From: Burkholderiales bacterium
GTDB taxonomy: Bacteria > Pseudomonadota > Gammaproteobacteria > Burkholderiales > SHXO01
Assembly: GCA_020854105.1 (NCBI GenBank)
Contig: JADZGB010000048.1
Span: 150,210 to 214,209, forward strand
Length of the DNA: 64,000 nucleotides
Reading direction: 5' to 3'
How positions within the stretch are numbered: position 1 is the stretch's first letter; each line of letters begins with the position of its first letter. Positions 26,474 through 37,686 of this stretch are shown piece by piece. Below the pieces are notes generated by a model. The model did no database searches and had not been told where the DNA came from. It saw only the letters and a list, made by a program, of their open reading frames with translations. The position numbers and the translations under genes are program-made.

Positions 26474-28152
26474 CTCAGCCGGAGGCGGGGAGCGTGCAGC
26501 GCTGCTGCACCGTCGCGCGCACGCGCCGGCGGCTCTCGGCCGCGTCGAGTGCCGCCTCGTCCTCGATCCTCGCCACGTCCTGCCCCAGCTCCGGATCCTT
26601 GATGAAGTCGCGCATCCAGCGCGAATAGTCGTGTGCGCGCAGGTGGTGCTGCCAGGTCTCGTCGTCGACCCCTTCGCCGATCTGCAGGAACTCGAGCAGG
26701 TTGCGCGCGCGCAGCCTGAGCTTGCCCTGCGGGCCGCGGAACCAGAAGCTGCGATCCTCGGTCAGCTCGCCTTCGGCGTACTTGCGGCGGTAGCGCCGGC
26801 GCTGCGCGCGCGGTCCGACCACGGCGAACGGCAGCGCGGCCGCGTCCCCCAGACGCCAGAACAGCGCCTGACCCGGGGGCAGCGTCTCGTCGTCCGCATC
26901 GGGCGCGGCCATGTCTGCCGCCAGGGCCACGGCAGCCAGCGCCTGCGCCGGAGAGGCGCCGAGCACGGCGACGGCGTCCAGGCTTCTGGACACCGCCGGT
27001 GCCATCCACTCCGGATGCACGGTCACGTACAGCATCCCGCTGGACTCCTGCGCGAGGATGGTGGGCGCGGCATCGAATTCACGTGGCATGAGATGGTGCG
27101 TCTCGTCCACCAGGACCCAGTGCGGACGCCCGGTGCGCGCGCGCAGCGCGTGCAGCCGCGGCAGCAGATCGAGGAAGAACGCCGGGCGGTCCTCCAGAGG
27201 CAGCGCGATCAGATTGGCGATGGCATTGGCATCCGGCTTCTCGAGCGCCGTGAGCACTTCGTCCGCACCCGGTGCGCGATCGCCGTTGCCGAACACGATG
27301 CCGTTGGCGAAGTCCTCGTAGTCGCCTTCCGGGTCGATCACGCAGAACTGGTAGCCCTGGTCGCACAGCCGCTCCAGCACGCCGGTGGCCAGCGTGGACT
27401 TGCCGCTGCCCGAAGTTCCCGCGATCAGCAGTGCGCGCGCATAGGCATCGACGTGCACCGGCGCGCCGTCCTGCGCATGGCCGAGCAGGATTCGATGCCG
27501 CTTCGGCATCGGCGCCTCGTGCAGGTCGTGCGCGAGGATGTCGTCGATCAGCTCGATCACCGCGTCCGTACGCGCCTGCTCGCTGGTGCGATCGGCCGTA
27601 TCCTTCAGCGTCGCGATGGCATTGGCCACGGCGACACCGTACTCGGCCGCGTGCAACAGCGCGTGGTCGTTCTCCGCATCCCCGATGGCGGCCACGTTGT
27701 GGCGGGACAGCCCCATGCGGGCCAGGGCGTGGGCCAGTCCGGTGGCCTTGTTCACCGAGGCAGGCAGCACCATGACGGCGCCCTTGTTGAAGATCACCTG
27801 CAGCTCGAGGCCGAGGTCACTGATGGTCTCCAACACCGCGGTCTCGTGCGGCTCGACGGTGGCGACGATCGATGCGCCGACCGCCAGCGGCACGCCGCGG
27901 GCCTGCAGGGCCGCGACGAATGCCGGAGGCGGCGGATCGCCCAGCAGCTCGCGCTCGCCGCTCGCAGGGAAGTACAGCAGCGCGCCGTTCTCGGCGACCA
28001 CGCAATCGAAGCGATCGATCTCGGGAAAGATCCCCAGCAGTTCGTCGAGCTCCCGGCCCGTCACCAGAACGAGCCTGCGCCCGCTGGCACGGAAGCGCTC
28101 GAGCGCTTGCACGCCCCGCGCGGGCACCAGGCCGTCGTGGGCCAGGGTGCCG

Positions 28153-30808
<2,656 letters not shown>

Positions 30809-31002
30809 CGGACTCGCGCAGAGGGACTTCCCCGGCAGTGCCCGGAGAGTTGAATCTGCATCGGGTTAACGACAGTACCGCGTACGCATTGAGCGGCGGA
30901 CGTTGCCGGCGGTCCGCCGCCATTGATTCAGGTCAACACGGCCCGGCGGTGGGCGCGCTAAGGTTTTTCGCAGTCATCCCCTGTCATCGGAGAAAGTGAG
31001 TG

Positions 31003-31797
31003 ATGCAGTCGGTTTTCGGCACGACCCTGGTGCTCGCCCTCGCGATCCTGGGGAGCATGTCCACTTCTGCCTCGGCCAGGGCCGCGGAGGCGGACACGGC
31101 ACTGAAGCAGGACGCCATCGAGCGTCTGTCCCAGAGCCACGATCCCACGCTCTCCGTGGGCATCGGACGCGTCTACGTCAAGCAGGCCGCGCTGCTCGCC
31201 GCGCGCGACGTGCTGACGGAGCGCGGCCGCGCCGCTGGCCTGGACAAGGTCCGCTGGAATCCCGCGCTCGCGCAATGGCAGGCGGCGGAGCGCGAACTCA
31301 TGCAGGGTGTGGACGACCTGGTGCAGGCGCGTGTAGCCAGTGGGCAATGGGTGCACAGTGCATGGGGCCAGGCGGCGGCCCAGACGCTCAACGACGAGGA
31401 AGCCGACGAGATCGCGGTCCACTTCCAGAGCGAAGGCGGGCAGCTGCAGCGCAAGGTCATCGAGTGGTTCGTGGGTGAACTGACCTTGCAGACCTACACC
31501 TTCACGGACCGGCTCAAGTACGGCGTGCCGGGCTCGGAATCGGAGATGCGCGACCTGCAGGTGGCGACCTACGAACGCATCGTCCCGGGCATCTACGACC
31601 TCACCTCGTATCCTAACGCGGTGAAGTTCGCCAGCACCGATCCGGGGGTAAAGTACTTCAAGATGATGGTGATGCGGGGCATCCACGCACTGCACCTACA
31701 TCTGGAGGCCTGCGCGGACGATGCGCGGCGCATGGTGCGCGAGCGCGCCGCGCTTGCCGATCCCCATATCGCCGGGATCGCGGGCGAGCGCAGCTGA
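31003..31797 (+). CDS. Secreted protein of unknown function
   Basis: A 264-residue protein with a clear signal peptide (hydrophobic core LVLALAILG, cleavage near SARAAEA). It is rich in helices and has no cysteine in the first 200 residues of the mature part. A recognisable segment is YDLTSYPNAVKFASTDPGVKYFKMMVMRGI, which I cannot assign to a family. ATG at 31003 is preferred over the adjacent GTG at 31000. It is divergent from the decayed sensor kinase across a gap of about 195 nt, so it may have been its regulatory target; that is inference only. Confidence 0.7.
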   Translation: MQSVFGTTLVLALAILGSMSTSASARAAEADTALKQDAIERLSQSHDPTLSVGIGRVYVKQAALLAARDVLTERGRAAGLDKVRWNPALAQWQAAERELMQGVDDLVQARVASGQWVHSAWGQAAAQTLNDEEADEIAVHFQSEGGQLQRKVIEWFVGELTLQTYTFTDRLKYGVPGSESEMRDLQVATYERIVPGIYDLTSYPNAVKFASTDPGVKYFKMMVMRGIHALHLHLEACADDARRMVRERAALADPHIAGIAGERS

Positions 31798-31897
31798 CGC
31801 GTGAAAGCGTCGTATCATTGTCGCCCTCGGCGTGCGCGCGTTCATGGGAAATGGCGTGCACGGTCATGCAACCCTCGGTATTCCGGTATTCGCCTCC

Positions 31898-32545
31898 ATG
31901 TCGTCGCCTCGCCGCTCCGACGTCTCCGACCGGAGCGTGGAAGAGTTCAGACCCGTCAAGCTGCGCGTCGCCAATTCACCCCGTCACGGACGAGGCGTGT
32001 ATGCGGTCGCGCCCATTCGCAAGGGCACGCGCATCATAGAGTACGAGGGCAAGCGCGTCTCGTGGGCGTGGGCCTCGCGCAAGTACCCGGAAGTCGACGG
32101 CGAGCCGACCCACACCTTCCTGTTCGAGCTAGAGGACGACATGGTCATCGATGCGAACCAGGACGGAAACGATGCCCGGTGGATCAACCATTCCTGCGAT
32201 CCCAACTGCCAGGCCGTCGACGAGGAGGGGCGCATCTACATCGAGGCCATGCGCAACATCGCAGCCGGCGAGGAGCTGGGTTACGACTACAACATCCGGC
32301 TGCCCGAGCGCCTCACTCCTGCGCTCAAGAAGCGCTGGCCCTGCCATTGCGGTTCGAGGAAGTGCCGCGGCACGCTGCTCATGCCCAAGCGCGGCAAGCC
32401 CACGCCGATGACCCGCCCGCCGGAGCAACGACCGGCGAAGAAGGGATCGGCGAAGAACGAAGCGGCGAAGAAGGGTTCGGCAAAGACCGAACCGGCAAAG
32501 AAGGGCCCGGCAAAGAAGGACTCGGCGGGAAAATCACCGCGCTGA
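31898..32545 (+). CDS. SET-domain protein methyltransferase with histone-H1-like tail
   Basis: A 215-residue protein. Residues 18-145 are a SET domain: GRGVYAVAPIRKGTRIIEYEG, the AdoMet-binding RWINHSCDPNC (94-104) and the catalytic GEELGYDY (124-131). A post-SET zinc motif CHCGSRKC lies at 149-156. The tail (about 175-215) repeats AKKGSAK-like units encoded by 15-18 bp repeats, like the C terminus of histone H1 or bacterial H1-like proteins. It should methylate a lysine, possibly on a DNA-associated protein or on its own tail. The ATG at 31898 is chosen by domain fit; in-frame starts at 31832 and 31844 are possible. No good ribosome-binding site is seen. Confidence 0.87.
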   Translation: MSSPRRSDVSDRSVEEFRPVKLRVANSPRHGRGVYAVAPIRKGTRIIEYEGKRVSWAWASRKYPEVDGEPTHTFLFELEDDMVIDANQDGNDARWINHSCDPNCQAVDEEGRIYIEAMRNIAAGEELGYDYNIRLPERLTPALKKRWPCHCGSRKCRGTLLMPKRGKPTPMTRPPEQRPAKKGSAKNEAAKKGSAKTEPAKKGPAKKDSAGKSPR

Positions 32546-32576
32546 TTCGTCTGCTGCGGGCGGGCGCGCAACGTGC

Positions 32577-32630
32577 GGCGGCCGCAGCGGCCGCCATGCA
32601 ACGTGCATCACCGGACGCGGCTGCGTCCGG
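32577..32630. terminator. Two hairpins between convergent SET and HPF genes
   Basis: GGCGGCCG/CGGCCGCC (arms 32577-32584 and 32588-32595) and CCGGACGC/GCGTCCGG (arms 32611-32618 and 32623-32630) are two strong, perfect stems in the 106-nt gap where both genes end. No T-run follows, so any termination would be structure-driven. Confidence 0.45.
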
Positions 32631-32651
32631 TCCGCGCGTTCGCAACGCCGC

Positions 32652-32969
32652 TCAGTCGTCGTCCAGCCGGCCCAACTGGCGATCGAGCGACTTCTCCATC
32701 TTCTCCGCCGCACCGGTGATGGCTTCCATCAGCGAACCGGCATGGTGCGACACCGACATCGGCTGCAGCCCGCGTACGCGTACCTCGATCTGACAGCGCT
32801 TGTCGTCCACGCCCTTCTTCTCGCTGCTGTTGACGTCGTTGACGTGCACCTCGACCCGCGTCACACGATCCGCGAAACGGCCGAGCACGCGCTCGACCTC
32901 TGCCTCCACGATCTCGGTCAGGCGCAGATCGCCGCGGATGTTGTTATCGGAATTGAGCAGCACTTGCAT
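32652..32969 (-). CDS. Ribosome hibernation promoting factor, HPF/RaiA family (short form)
   Basis: A 105-residue single-domain protein of the HPF/YfiA family that binds the 30S decoding region in stationary phase. The beta-alpha-beta core is visible in RFADRVTRVEVHVNDVNS and KRCQIEVRVRGLQPMSV, with the second helix EAITGAAEKMEKSLDRQLGR. It lacks the C-terminal dimerisation domain of long HPF, so it corresponds to the short type. It is not in the usual rpoN operon here. It is convergent with the SET-domain gene. Confidence 0.87.
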   Translation of the reverse strand: MQVLLNSDNNIRGDLRLTEIVEAEVERVLGRFADRVTRVEVHVNDVNSSEKKGVDDKRCQIEVRVRGLQPMSVSHHAGSLMEAITGAAEKMEKSLDRQLGRLDDD

Positions 32970-33005
32970 GGCACTTCTCCTCGTAGGGTGACGGGCCCTG
33001 CCCGT

Positions 33006-33408
33006 TGACGGCGGGCGTGAGGGATCCGGTCGCTATGATAGGCGCGCAGCCGGCGATCCCGGCGGCCGCCGCGACGTGCAGCGTACAATGGATCGGCCTC
33101 TACGAGCGCGGCGGGATCTTGAAACCGGACGACCGCCACCGCATGTACGCCGCTGGGCAATCGGCCCTGGCACACCGGCGCATCCTTGCAGGATGCGCCG
33201 GGACGCTGCGCGATCCTGTCCGCACGCGTGCCGCCGGAGGGCGGCGACACCGGGAATGGGGACATGCGGCCTGCGGCGCGCCGGATGCGCCGCGGCGCGA
33301 GGACTGCATCTGCATCACTCGATCGCGCACTCGCGGCGCACCCTGGGATTCGGGTTCACCCGGAGCCCCTCGATCTGCCTGTAACCGTTTCCTGAAAGGC
33401 CGGAGCCG
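33006..33408. other. Long leader region upstream of the SUV3-like helicase
   Basis: A 403-nt stretch without a supported gene. TATGAT (33034-33039) and TACAAT (33084-33089) are possible -10 elements, but -35 partners are poor. A perfect 11-bp hairpin and a 7-bp GCGGCGC/GCGCCGC stem (33273-33279, 33287-33293) lie downstream, giving a potentially structured leader of about 300 nt. Confidence 0.5.
33175..33201 (+). promoter_or_regulatory. Perfect 11-bp hairpin in the helicase leader
   Basis: CCGGCGCATCC and GGATGCGCCGG flank a five-base loop TTGCA. There is no following T-run, so it is not a canonical terminator. It is about 210 nt before the start codon of an RNA-helicase-like gene and could be a feedback-control element. 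Confidence 0.45.
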
Positions 33409-35598
33409 TTGAAACCGCAGTTGCATGAACCCGACACCGTCCTCCCAGAGGACACCGTCCTCCCAGAGGACACCGTCCTCCCAGAGGACACCGTCCTCCC
33501 CGAGGACACCGTCCTCCCCGAGGACACCGTCCTCCCCGAGGACACCATCCTCCCAGAGGACATCGTCCTCCCAGAGGACATCGTCCTCAGAGAGGACGCG
33601 GGCCTCGCCGAGGACGAAGTCGAAGGTGACGCGCCTTCCGGCGCATCGCAGAGCCACGACGCCCTGTACGCGCACCTGAAGGCACACGATGCGGTGCTGT
33701 TCCGCACCGACAGCGTGTTCTGCGTGCGCGTGCGCGGCAGCGTGCACGTGGACGGACGCGACGTGCCCTTCTGTCTGGTGCCGCCGGACGGCATCCTGAT
33801 GAAGGCCAACCGCTGGAAGAAGACGCCTGCCGACAAGCGCCTGGCCCTGGTGCTGGAGCGCTTCAACGCGCAGGCGCTGGCCGGCATGCGCGAGCGCGTG
33901 TCGGCCTTTCTCGCACGCACGCGCGCGCTTGGCGCCGAGCTGGGCATCGACCCGGTGCCGTACTGGGCGGCGCTGGACACCGACGGGCTGGAGGAGGCGA
34001 GCCGGTTCGCCACCATCGAGGGCCGCATGCAGGCCGCGCATGCGCAGCAGGTGGAGCGGCGCAATGCGCAGCGCGTGAAGGAGGCGGTGCGGCTGGAGGA
34101 CTACCCGGAGAGCTTCCCCGCGGTGAAGCTGCCGCGGCGCTTCGTCGCGCTGCTCGGTCCGACCAACTCCGGCAAGACGCACCGCGCCGTGGACGCGCTG
34201 AAGCAGGCGCGCTCTGGCGTGTACCTCGCGCCCCTGCGCCTGCTCGCCAGTGAGAACTATGAACGCCTGGCCGATGCGGGCATCGCGGCGAGCCTGGTCA
34301 CCGGCGAGGAGCGCAAGCTGCATCCGCAGGCCACGCACTTCGCGAGCACGGTGGAGATGCTCGATCCGCACCGTCCGGTGGACGTGGCGGTGATCGACGA
34401 GGTGCAGATGCTCGAGGATGCCGAGCGCGGCAGCGCCTGGACCGCCGCGGTGTGCGGCGTTCCCGCGCAGACCGTGTACCTGATCGGCAGCCCGACCGCC
34501 GAGCCGGCGCTGCGCGCGCTGGCAGCGCGCCTGTCGGTGCCGCTCGAGGTGGAGCACCTGCAGCGCATGGCACCGCTGGAAGTCGATCCCGGGCCGGTGA
34601 TGGGCCTTAACGCATTGAAGCCGGGCGACGCCCTGATCGCCTTCTCGCGGCGCGACGTCCTGTTCCTCGCGCAGCAGCTCTCGCGCATGGGCCGCAGCGT
34701 CGCGACCATCTACGGGGCGCTGTCCCCCGAGGCACGCCGTGCGCAGGCGCGCCGATTCGAGTCGCGCGAGGCCTCCATCGTGGTCGCGACCGACGCCATC
34801 GGCATGGGGCTGAATCTGCCGATCTCGCGCGTGGTGTTCAGCAGCGTGAGCAAGTTCGACGGCTACGAGGAGGACTTCCTGCCGCGCGCGCTGCTGCACC
34901 AGATCGCCGGGCGTGCCGGCCGCTTCGGCATCCACGAGGCTGGCCGCGTGGCGGGGCTGGACGAGTTCGCCCACCGTCACATCCAGCGCGAACTGCGCAA
35001 GCAGCCCGAACCGCTGCACGCGACGCGCTTCCAGGTGTCGCCCTCGCTGGATCACCTGCACGCGCTGCGGGATGCCACCGGGGAGCAGTCGCTGGAGAAG
35101 CTGCTGCAGCGCTTCGTGCGCAACCTCGACCTGCGCGACGACTTCTTCGTGCCTGCGAACCTCGAGGACTCCCTGGCGCGGGCGCCGCTGCTCGATCGCA
35201 CCGGCCTGTCGCTGCAGGACTGCGTCATGCTCTCGCTAGTGCCCATCAACAGCAACGTGATCGTGCTAGATGCCGCGTGGCGCGCCTGGGTGTGGGCGAT
35301 GGCGCGCGGGGAGGCGTGCCGCTTCCGCCAGGACTACGCGGTGCAGCGGATGGACCTGCAGGAAGCCGAGGACGTCTGCCGGCTGAGCGCCGCCTATTCC
35401 TGGCTGTCTTACCGGCGTGCGGATGTCTTTCCCGATGGCGATCTCGCGCGCGAACTGATGGTGCGTCTGTCGCTGGCGATCGACGACATGCTGGCCCGCC
35501 GTCATGGCGGGGAGAGCGGGCCTGCACGGCGCGAGCGAGGTCCGCGCCGGGACGAGCGGCGGCCACGGCGGACGGGGGCGGGGCGGCCATGGCGCTGA
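33409..35598 (+). CDS. SUV3-like DEAD/DExH RNA helicase with N-terminal hexapeptide repeat
   Basis: A 729-residue superfamily 2 helicase resembling mitochondrial SUV3. Walker A is GPTNSGKTHRA (from residue 250), motif II VIDEVQML, motif III GSPTAEPALRA, and motifs V/VI VVATDAIGMGLN and HQIAGRAGRFG. A SUV3-type C-terminal domain and an Arg-rich tail follow. Residues 9-68 are ten copies of a DTVLPE-like acidic hexapeptide. The start must be TTG: an in-frame TAA lies at 33382 and no ATG follows until residue 131. TTG 33409 is preferred with AAAGG upstream; TTG 33421 is possible. SUV3 proteins degrade RNA with an exoribonuclease partner; none is adjacent. Confidence 0.88.
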   Translation: MKPQLHEPDTVLPEDTVLPEDTVLPEDTVLPEDTVLPEDTVLPEDTILPEDIVLPEDIVLREDAGLAEDEVEGDAPSGASQSHDALYAHLKAHDAVLFRTDSVFCVRVRGSVHVDGRDVPFCLVPPDGILMKANRWKKTPADKRLALVLERFNAQALAGMRERVSAFLARTRALGAELGIDPVPYWAALDTDGLEEASRFATIEGRMQAAHAQQVERRNAQRVKEAVRLEDYPESFPAVKLPRRFVALLGPTNSGKTHRAVDALKQARSGVYLAPLRLLASENYERLADAGIAASLVTGEERKLHPQATHFASTVEMLDPHRPVDVAVIDEVQMLEDAERGSAWTAAVCGVPAQTVYLIGSPTAEPALRALAARLSVPLEVEHLQRMAPLEVDPGPVMGLNALKPGDALIAFSRRDVLFLAQQLSRMGRSVATIYGALSPEARRAQARRFESREASIVVATDAIGMGLNLPISRVVFSSVSKFDGYEEDFLPRALLHQIAGRAGRFGIHEAGRVAGLDEFAHRHIQRELRKQPEPLHATRFQVSPSLDHLHALRDATGEQSLEKLLQRFVRNLDLRDDFFVPANLEDSLARAPLLDRTGLSLQDCVMLSLVPINSNVIVLDAAWRAWVWAMARGEACRFRQDYAVQRMDLQEAEDVCRLSAAYSWLSYRRADVFPDGDLARELMVRLSLAIDDMLARRHGGESGPARRERGPRRDERRPRRTGAGRPWR
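33433..33612 (+). repeat. In-frame 18-bp tandem repeat (ten units)
   Basis: Ten tandem 18-bp units encode D-T-V-L-P-E: six exact at protein level, then DTILPE, DIVLPE, DIVLRE and DAGLAE, degenerating toward the 3' end. Because the unit is a multiple of three, copy-number changes would keep the helicase frame. It is not a CRISPR, since there are no spacers. Confidence 0.95.
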
Positions 35599-36005
35599 TC
35601 GAAGCCGGCAGCGGCTGCACCACACCCGGGCAGGAGGCGGCGATCGAGCGCATGGTGCGCCTGTTCTACGAGCGCGGCCTGCGCGACGACGTGCTCGGTC
35701 CGATCTTCCGTGCGGCCATCCATGACTGGGAACCGCATATCGCGATCGTGGCGGATTTCTGGTCGGGCGCAGTACACGGCACCGGGCGCTATCGCGGCAA
35801 CGCCTTCGCGCCGCATGCCAGGCTCGACTTCGGGCCCGAAGCATTCGAGCGCTGGCTCGCCGCGTTCGAGAGCGCCGCGCGCGACGCGCTGGCCGCCCCC
35901 GATGCCGACGTCGCCATCCGCGTCGCGCGGCACATGGCCCAGAGCTTCCGTGCCGGGATCTTTCCGTTCACCGGTAAGGACGGGCGACCCTCGCGCACGC
36001 CGTGA
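35589..36005 (+). CDS. Group III truncated haemoglobin
   Basis: A 138-residue truncated globin of group III (TrHb3). Diagnostic features are FYERGLRDDVLGPIF, PHIAIVADFWSGAVHGTGRYRG (helix E region) and FAPHARLDFGPEAFERWLAAF, with the proximal histidine in FAPHARL. Its ATG overlaps the last ten bases of the helicase gene, so it is probably translated from the same mRNA. Group III globins are proposed to handle oxygen or nitric oxide; the link to an RNA helicase is unexplained. Confidence 0.9.
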   Translation: MALIEAGSGCTTPGQEAAIERMVRLFYERGLRDDVLGPIFRAAIHDWEPHIAIVADFWSGAVHGTGRYRGNAFAPHARLDFGPEAFERWLAAFESAARDALAAPDADVAIRVARHMAQSFRAGIFPFTGKDGRPSRTP

Positions 36006-36055
36006 CGACGCGCGCCGTCCGCCAGGATAGCCGCCCCGTCTCCCCCGTCTCCCCC

Positions 36056-36175
36056 GTCGACCCGGCGAACGCCGGGGCCCAGCGCAGACTGACAAGGGCC
36101 CTTTTCCGTTTCGACTGGATCCCGGCCCCGGATTAAAGCATTCCGGGGCAGGCTTTCACCCGCCGGGGTGACGGA
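36056..36175. repeat. Cluster of REP-like palindromes
   Basis: GTCGACCCGGCGAACGCCGGGGCCCA (36056-36081) and a second unit running to 36175 with two CCCGG/CCGGG stems belong to the dispersed REP-like family. They fill the gap between the globin and serine hydrolase genes. Confidence 0.65.
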
Positions 36176-36281
36176 GTGGGCGGCACTGGCGCATGCAGAT
36201 CCGCAGGCATCGGCCGGCAGATGCGGGATGACGTGGCAGGCGTGCTAGGCTTGGGCGCCCTCGTCCCTCGTGTCGCATGCC

Positions 36282-37682
36282 ATGCTTGTGCGTCGTCTGC
36301 TCGGCCTCGTCCTCGTCCTGCTCGCCACGCGCGCCCCGGCGCAGACCGCCTATCGGCCGCTCGCCGGAATCGACGACGAGAGCGCGCCGCACATCGTCGC
36401 GGGGTATCGGGCCATCTTCACCTGCTCGGCGCATTTCGTCGCCGGCCGTGCGCTGGAGGACATCGAGCGCGTGGAACTGGCGGATACGCAGCGCTTCGGC
36501 TTCCCCAGTCCGCAGATCGACGAGGTGCGCAGGCTCGTGCATTCGCGTGACGCGGATGCGACGCTCGAGCGCATCGCCGTCTTCCGGCCGGGCATGGGAT
36601 GCAGCCTGCTGCCGCCCGAATGGGGCGTGGCGGACGCGGACCGCTTGCCGTTCGTGCGGCACGACCCGGTGCGGCGCCCGGCCGTGCTCTTTCCGGCCGG
36701 CGACACCGTGCATCTCCCGCCCGCCGGCGTGGACGTTAGCTATCCGGCGCTCTCCGGCGTGATGGAGCGTGCCTTCGACGGCAGGTCCTTTGCGGCGAAG
36801 GCGGGCACCCTCACCACCGCCGTGCTCGTCGTGCATCGAGGGCGCCTCGTGGCGGAGCGCTATCGGCCCGGGTTCGGGCCGGCCAGCGGCTATCGCACGT
36901 GGTCCACCTCGAAGAGCATCACCGCTGCGCTCATCGGCATCGCTGCGGGCGAGGGGCTCATCGACCTCGATGCACCGCTGGAGTTCGCGCAGTGGAGCGG
37001 TCCGGGCGACCCGCGCCGCGCGATCACCGGGCGCCACCTGTTGTGGATGTCGAGCGGACTGTTCAGCGGCGGATCCAACAGCGCTGGCGTGTACTTCGGC
37101 GGACAGGACGTCGCCAGCGCCGCGACCGGCGGCGGCCTGGAAGCGCGCCCGGGCACACGGTGGAAGTACGCCAACAACGACACGCTGCTGCTGGCCCTGG
37201 CGCTGCACCGCGCACTGGCAGACGACGCGCGCTACCTGCGCTATCCCTACGACAGACTGCTGCACCGGATCGGCATGTACGACACGACGATGGAGGTGGA
37301 TCATGCCGGCGACTTCGTCGCCTCCAGCCAGACCTACACCACGGCCCGCGATCTGGCGCGCTTCGGCCTGCTGCTGCTTGGAGACGGCATGTGGCAGGGT
37401 CAGCGGATCCTTCCCCAGGGTTGGGTGCGATTTCTCGCAACGCCGGCGCCGACCAAGCCGCCGACCGACGGACAGTGGGGTTACGGCGCGCAGTTCTGGC
37501 TGCTGGATCGCATGCCCGGCGTTCCCGCGGGAACCTTCAGCACTGCCGGACGCAAGGGCCAGTACGTCACGGTGGTACCCGGGCACGACCTGGTGATCGT
37601 GCGCACCGGGGTCGACCCCGAGGGCAGTGACTTCGCGGCCCACCAGCTGGTGGCCGACGTCGTGCGTGCCGTGCAGGACTAG
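36282..37682 (+). CDS. Secreted serine hydrolase, beta-lactamase class C fold
   Basis: A 466-residue hydrolase with a signal peptide (VRRLLGLVLVLLATRAPAQ). The catalytic SxxK motif is STSKSI at about residue 210, the YxN-type motif is YANNDT near 298, and the KTG-like box is RKGQYV near 425. This is the architecture of class C beta-lactamases, esterases and 6-aminohexanoate-dimer hydrolases. GLFSGGSNSAGVYFGGQD is typical of the 6-aminohexanoate-dimer hydrolase branch. The ATG at 36282 is chosen over a GTG 12 nt upstream, as it starts directly at the basic n-region. The substrate is unknown; it could be an ester or amide. Confidence 0.85.
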   Translation: MLVRRLLGLVLVLLATRAPAQTAYRPLAGIDDESAPHIVAGYRAIFTCSAHFVAGRALEDIERVELADTQRFGFPSPQIDEVRRLVHSRDADATLERIAVFRPGMGCSLLPPEWGVADADRLPFVRHDPVRRPAVLFPAGDTVHLPPAGVDVSYPALSGVMERAFDGRSFAAKAGTLTTAVLVVHRGRLVAERYRPGFGPASGYRTWSTSKSITAALIGIAAGEGLIDLDAPLEFAQWSGPGDPRRAITGRHLLWMSSGLFSGGSNSAGVYFGGQDVASAATGGGLEARPGTRWKYANNDTLLLALALHRALADDARYLRYPYDRLLHRIGMYDTTMEVDHAGDFVASSQTYTTARDLARFGLLLLGDGMWQGQRILPQGWVRFLATPAPTKPPTDGQWGYGAQFWLLDRMPGVPAGTFSTAGRKGQYVTVVPGHDLVIVRTGVDPEGSDFAAHQLVADVVRAVQD

Positions 37683-37686
37683 CGGC

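Noticed and set aside
32427..32530. The repeated tract at the end of the SET gene as an independent small gene or mobile repeat
   Set aside because: It is in frame with the SET domain and gives a coherent H1-like tail; no separate start site was found.
33433..33612. CRISPR-like array
   Set aside because: The units are contiguous without spacers, are 18 bp, and encode an in-frame hexapeptide repeat.
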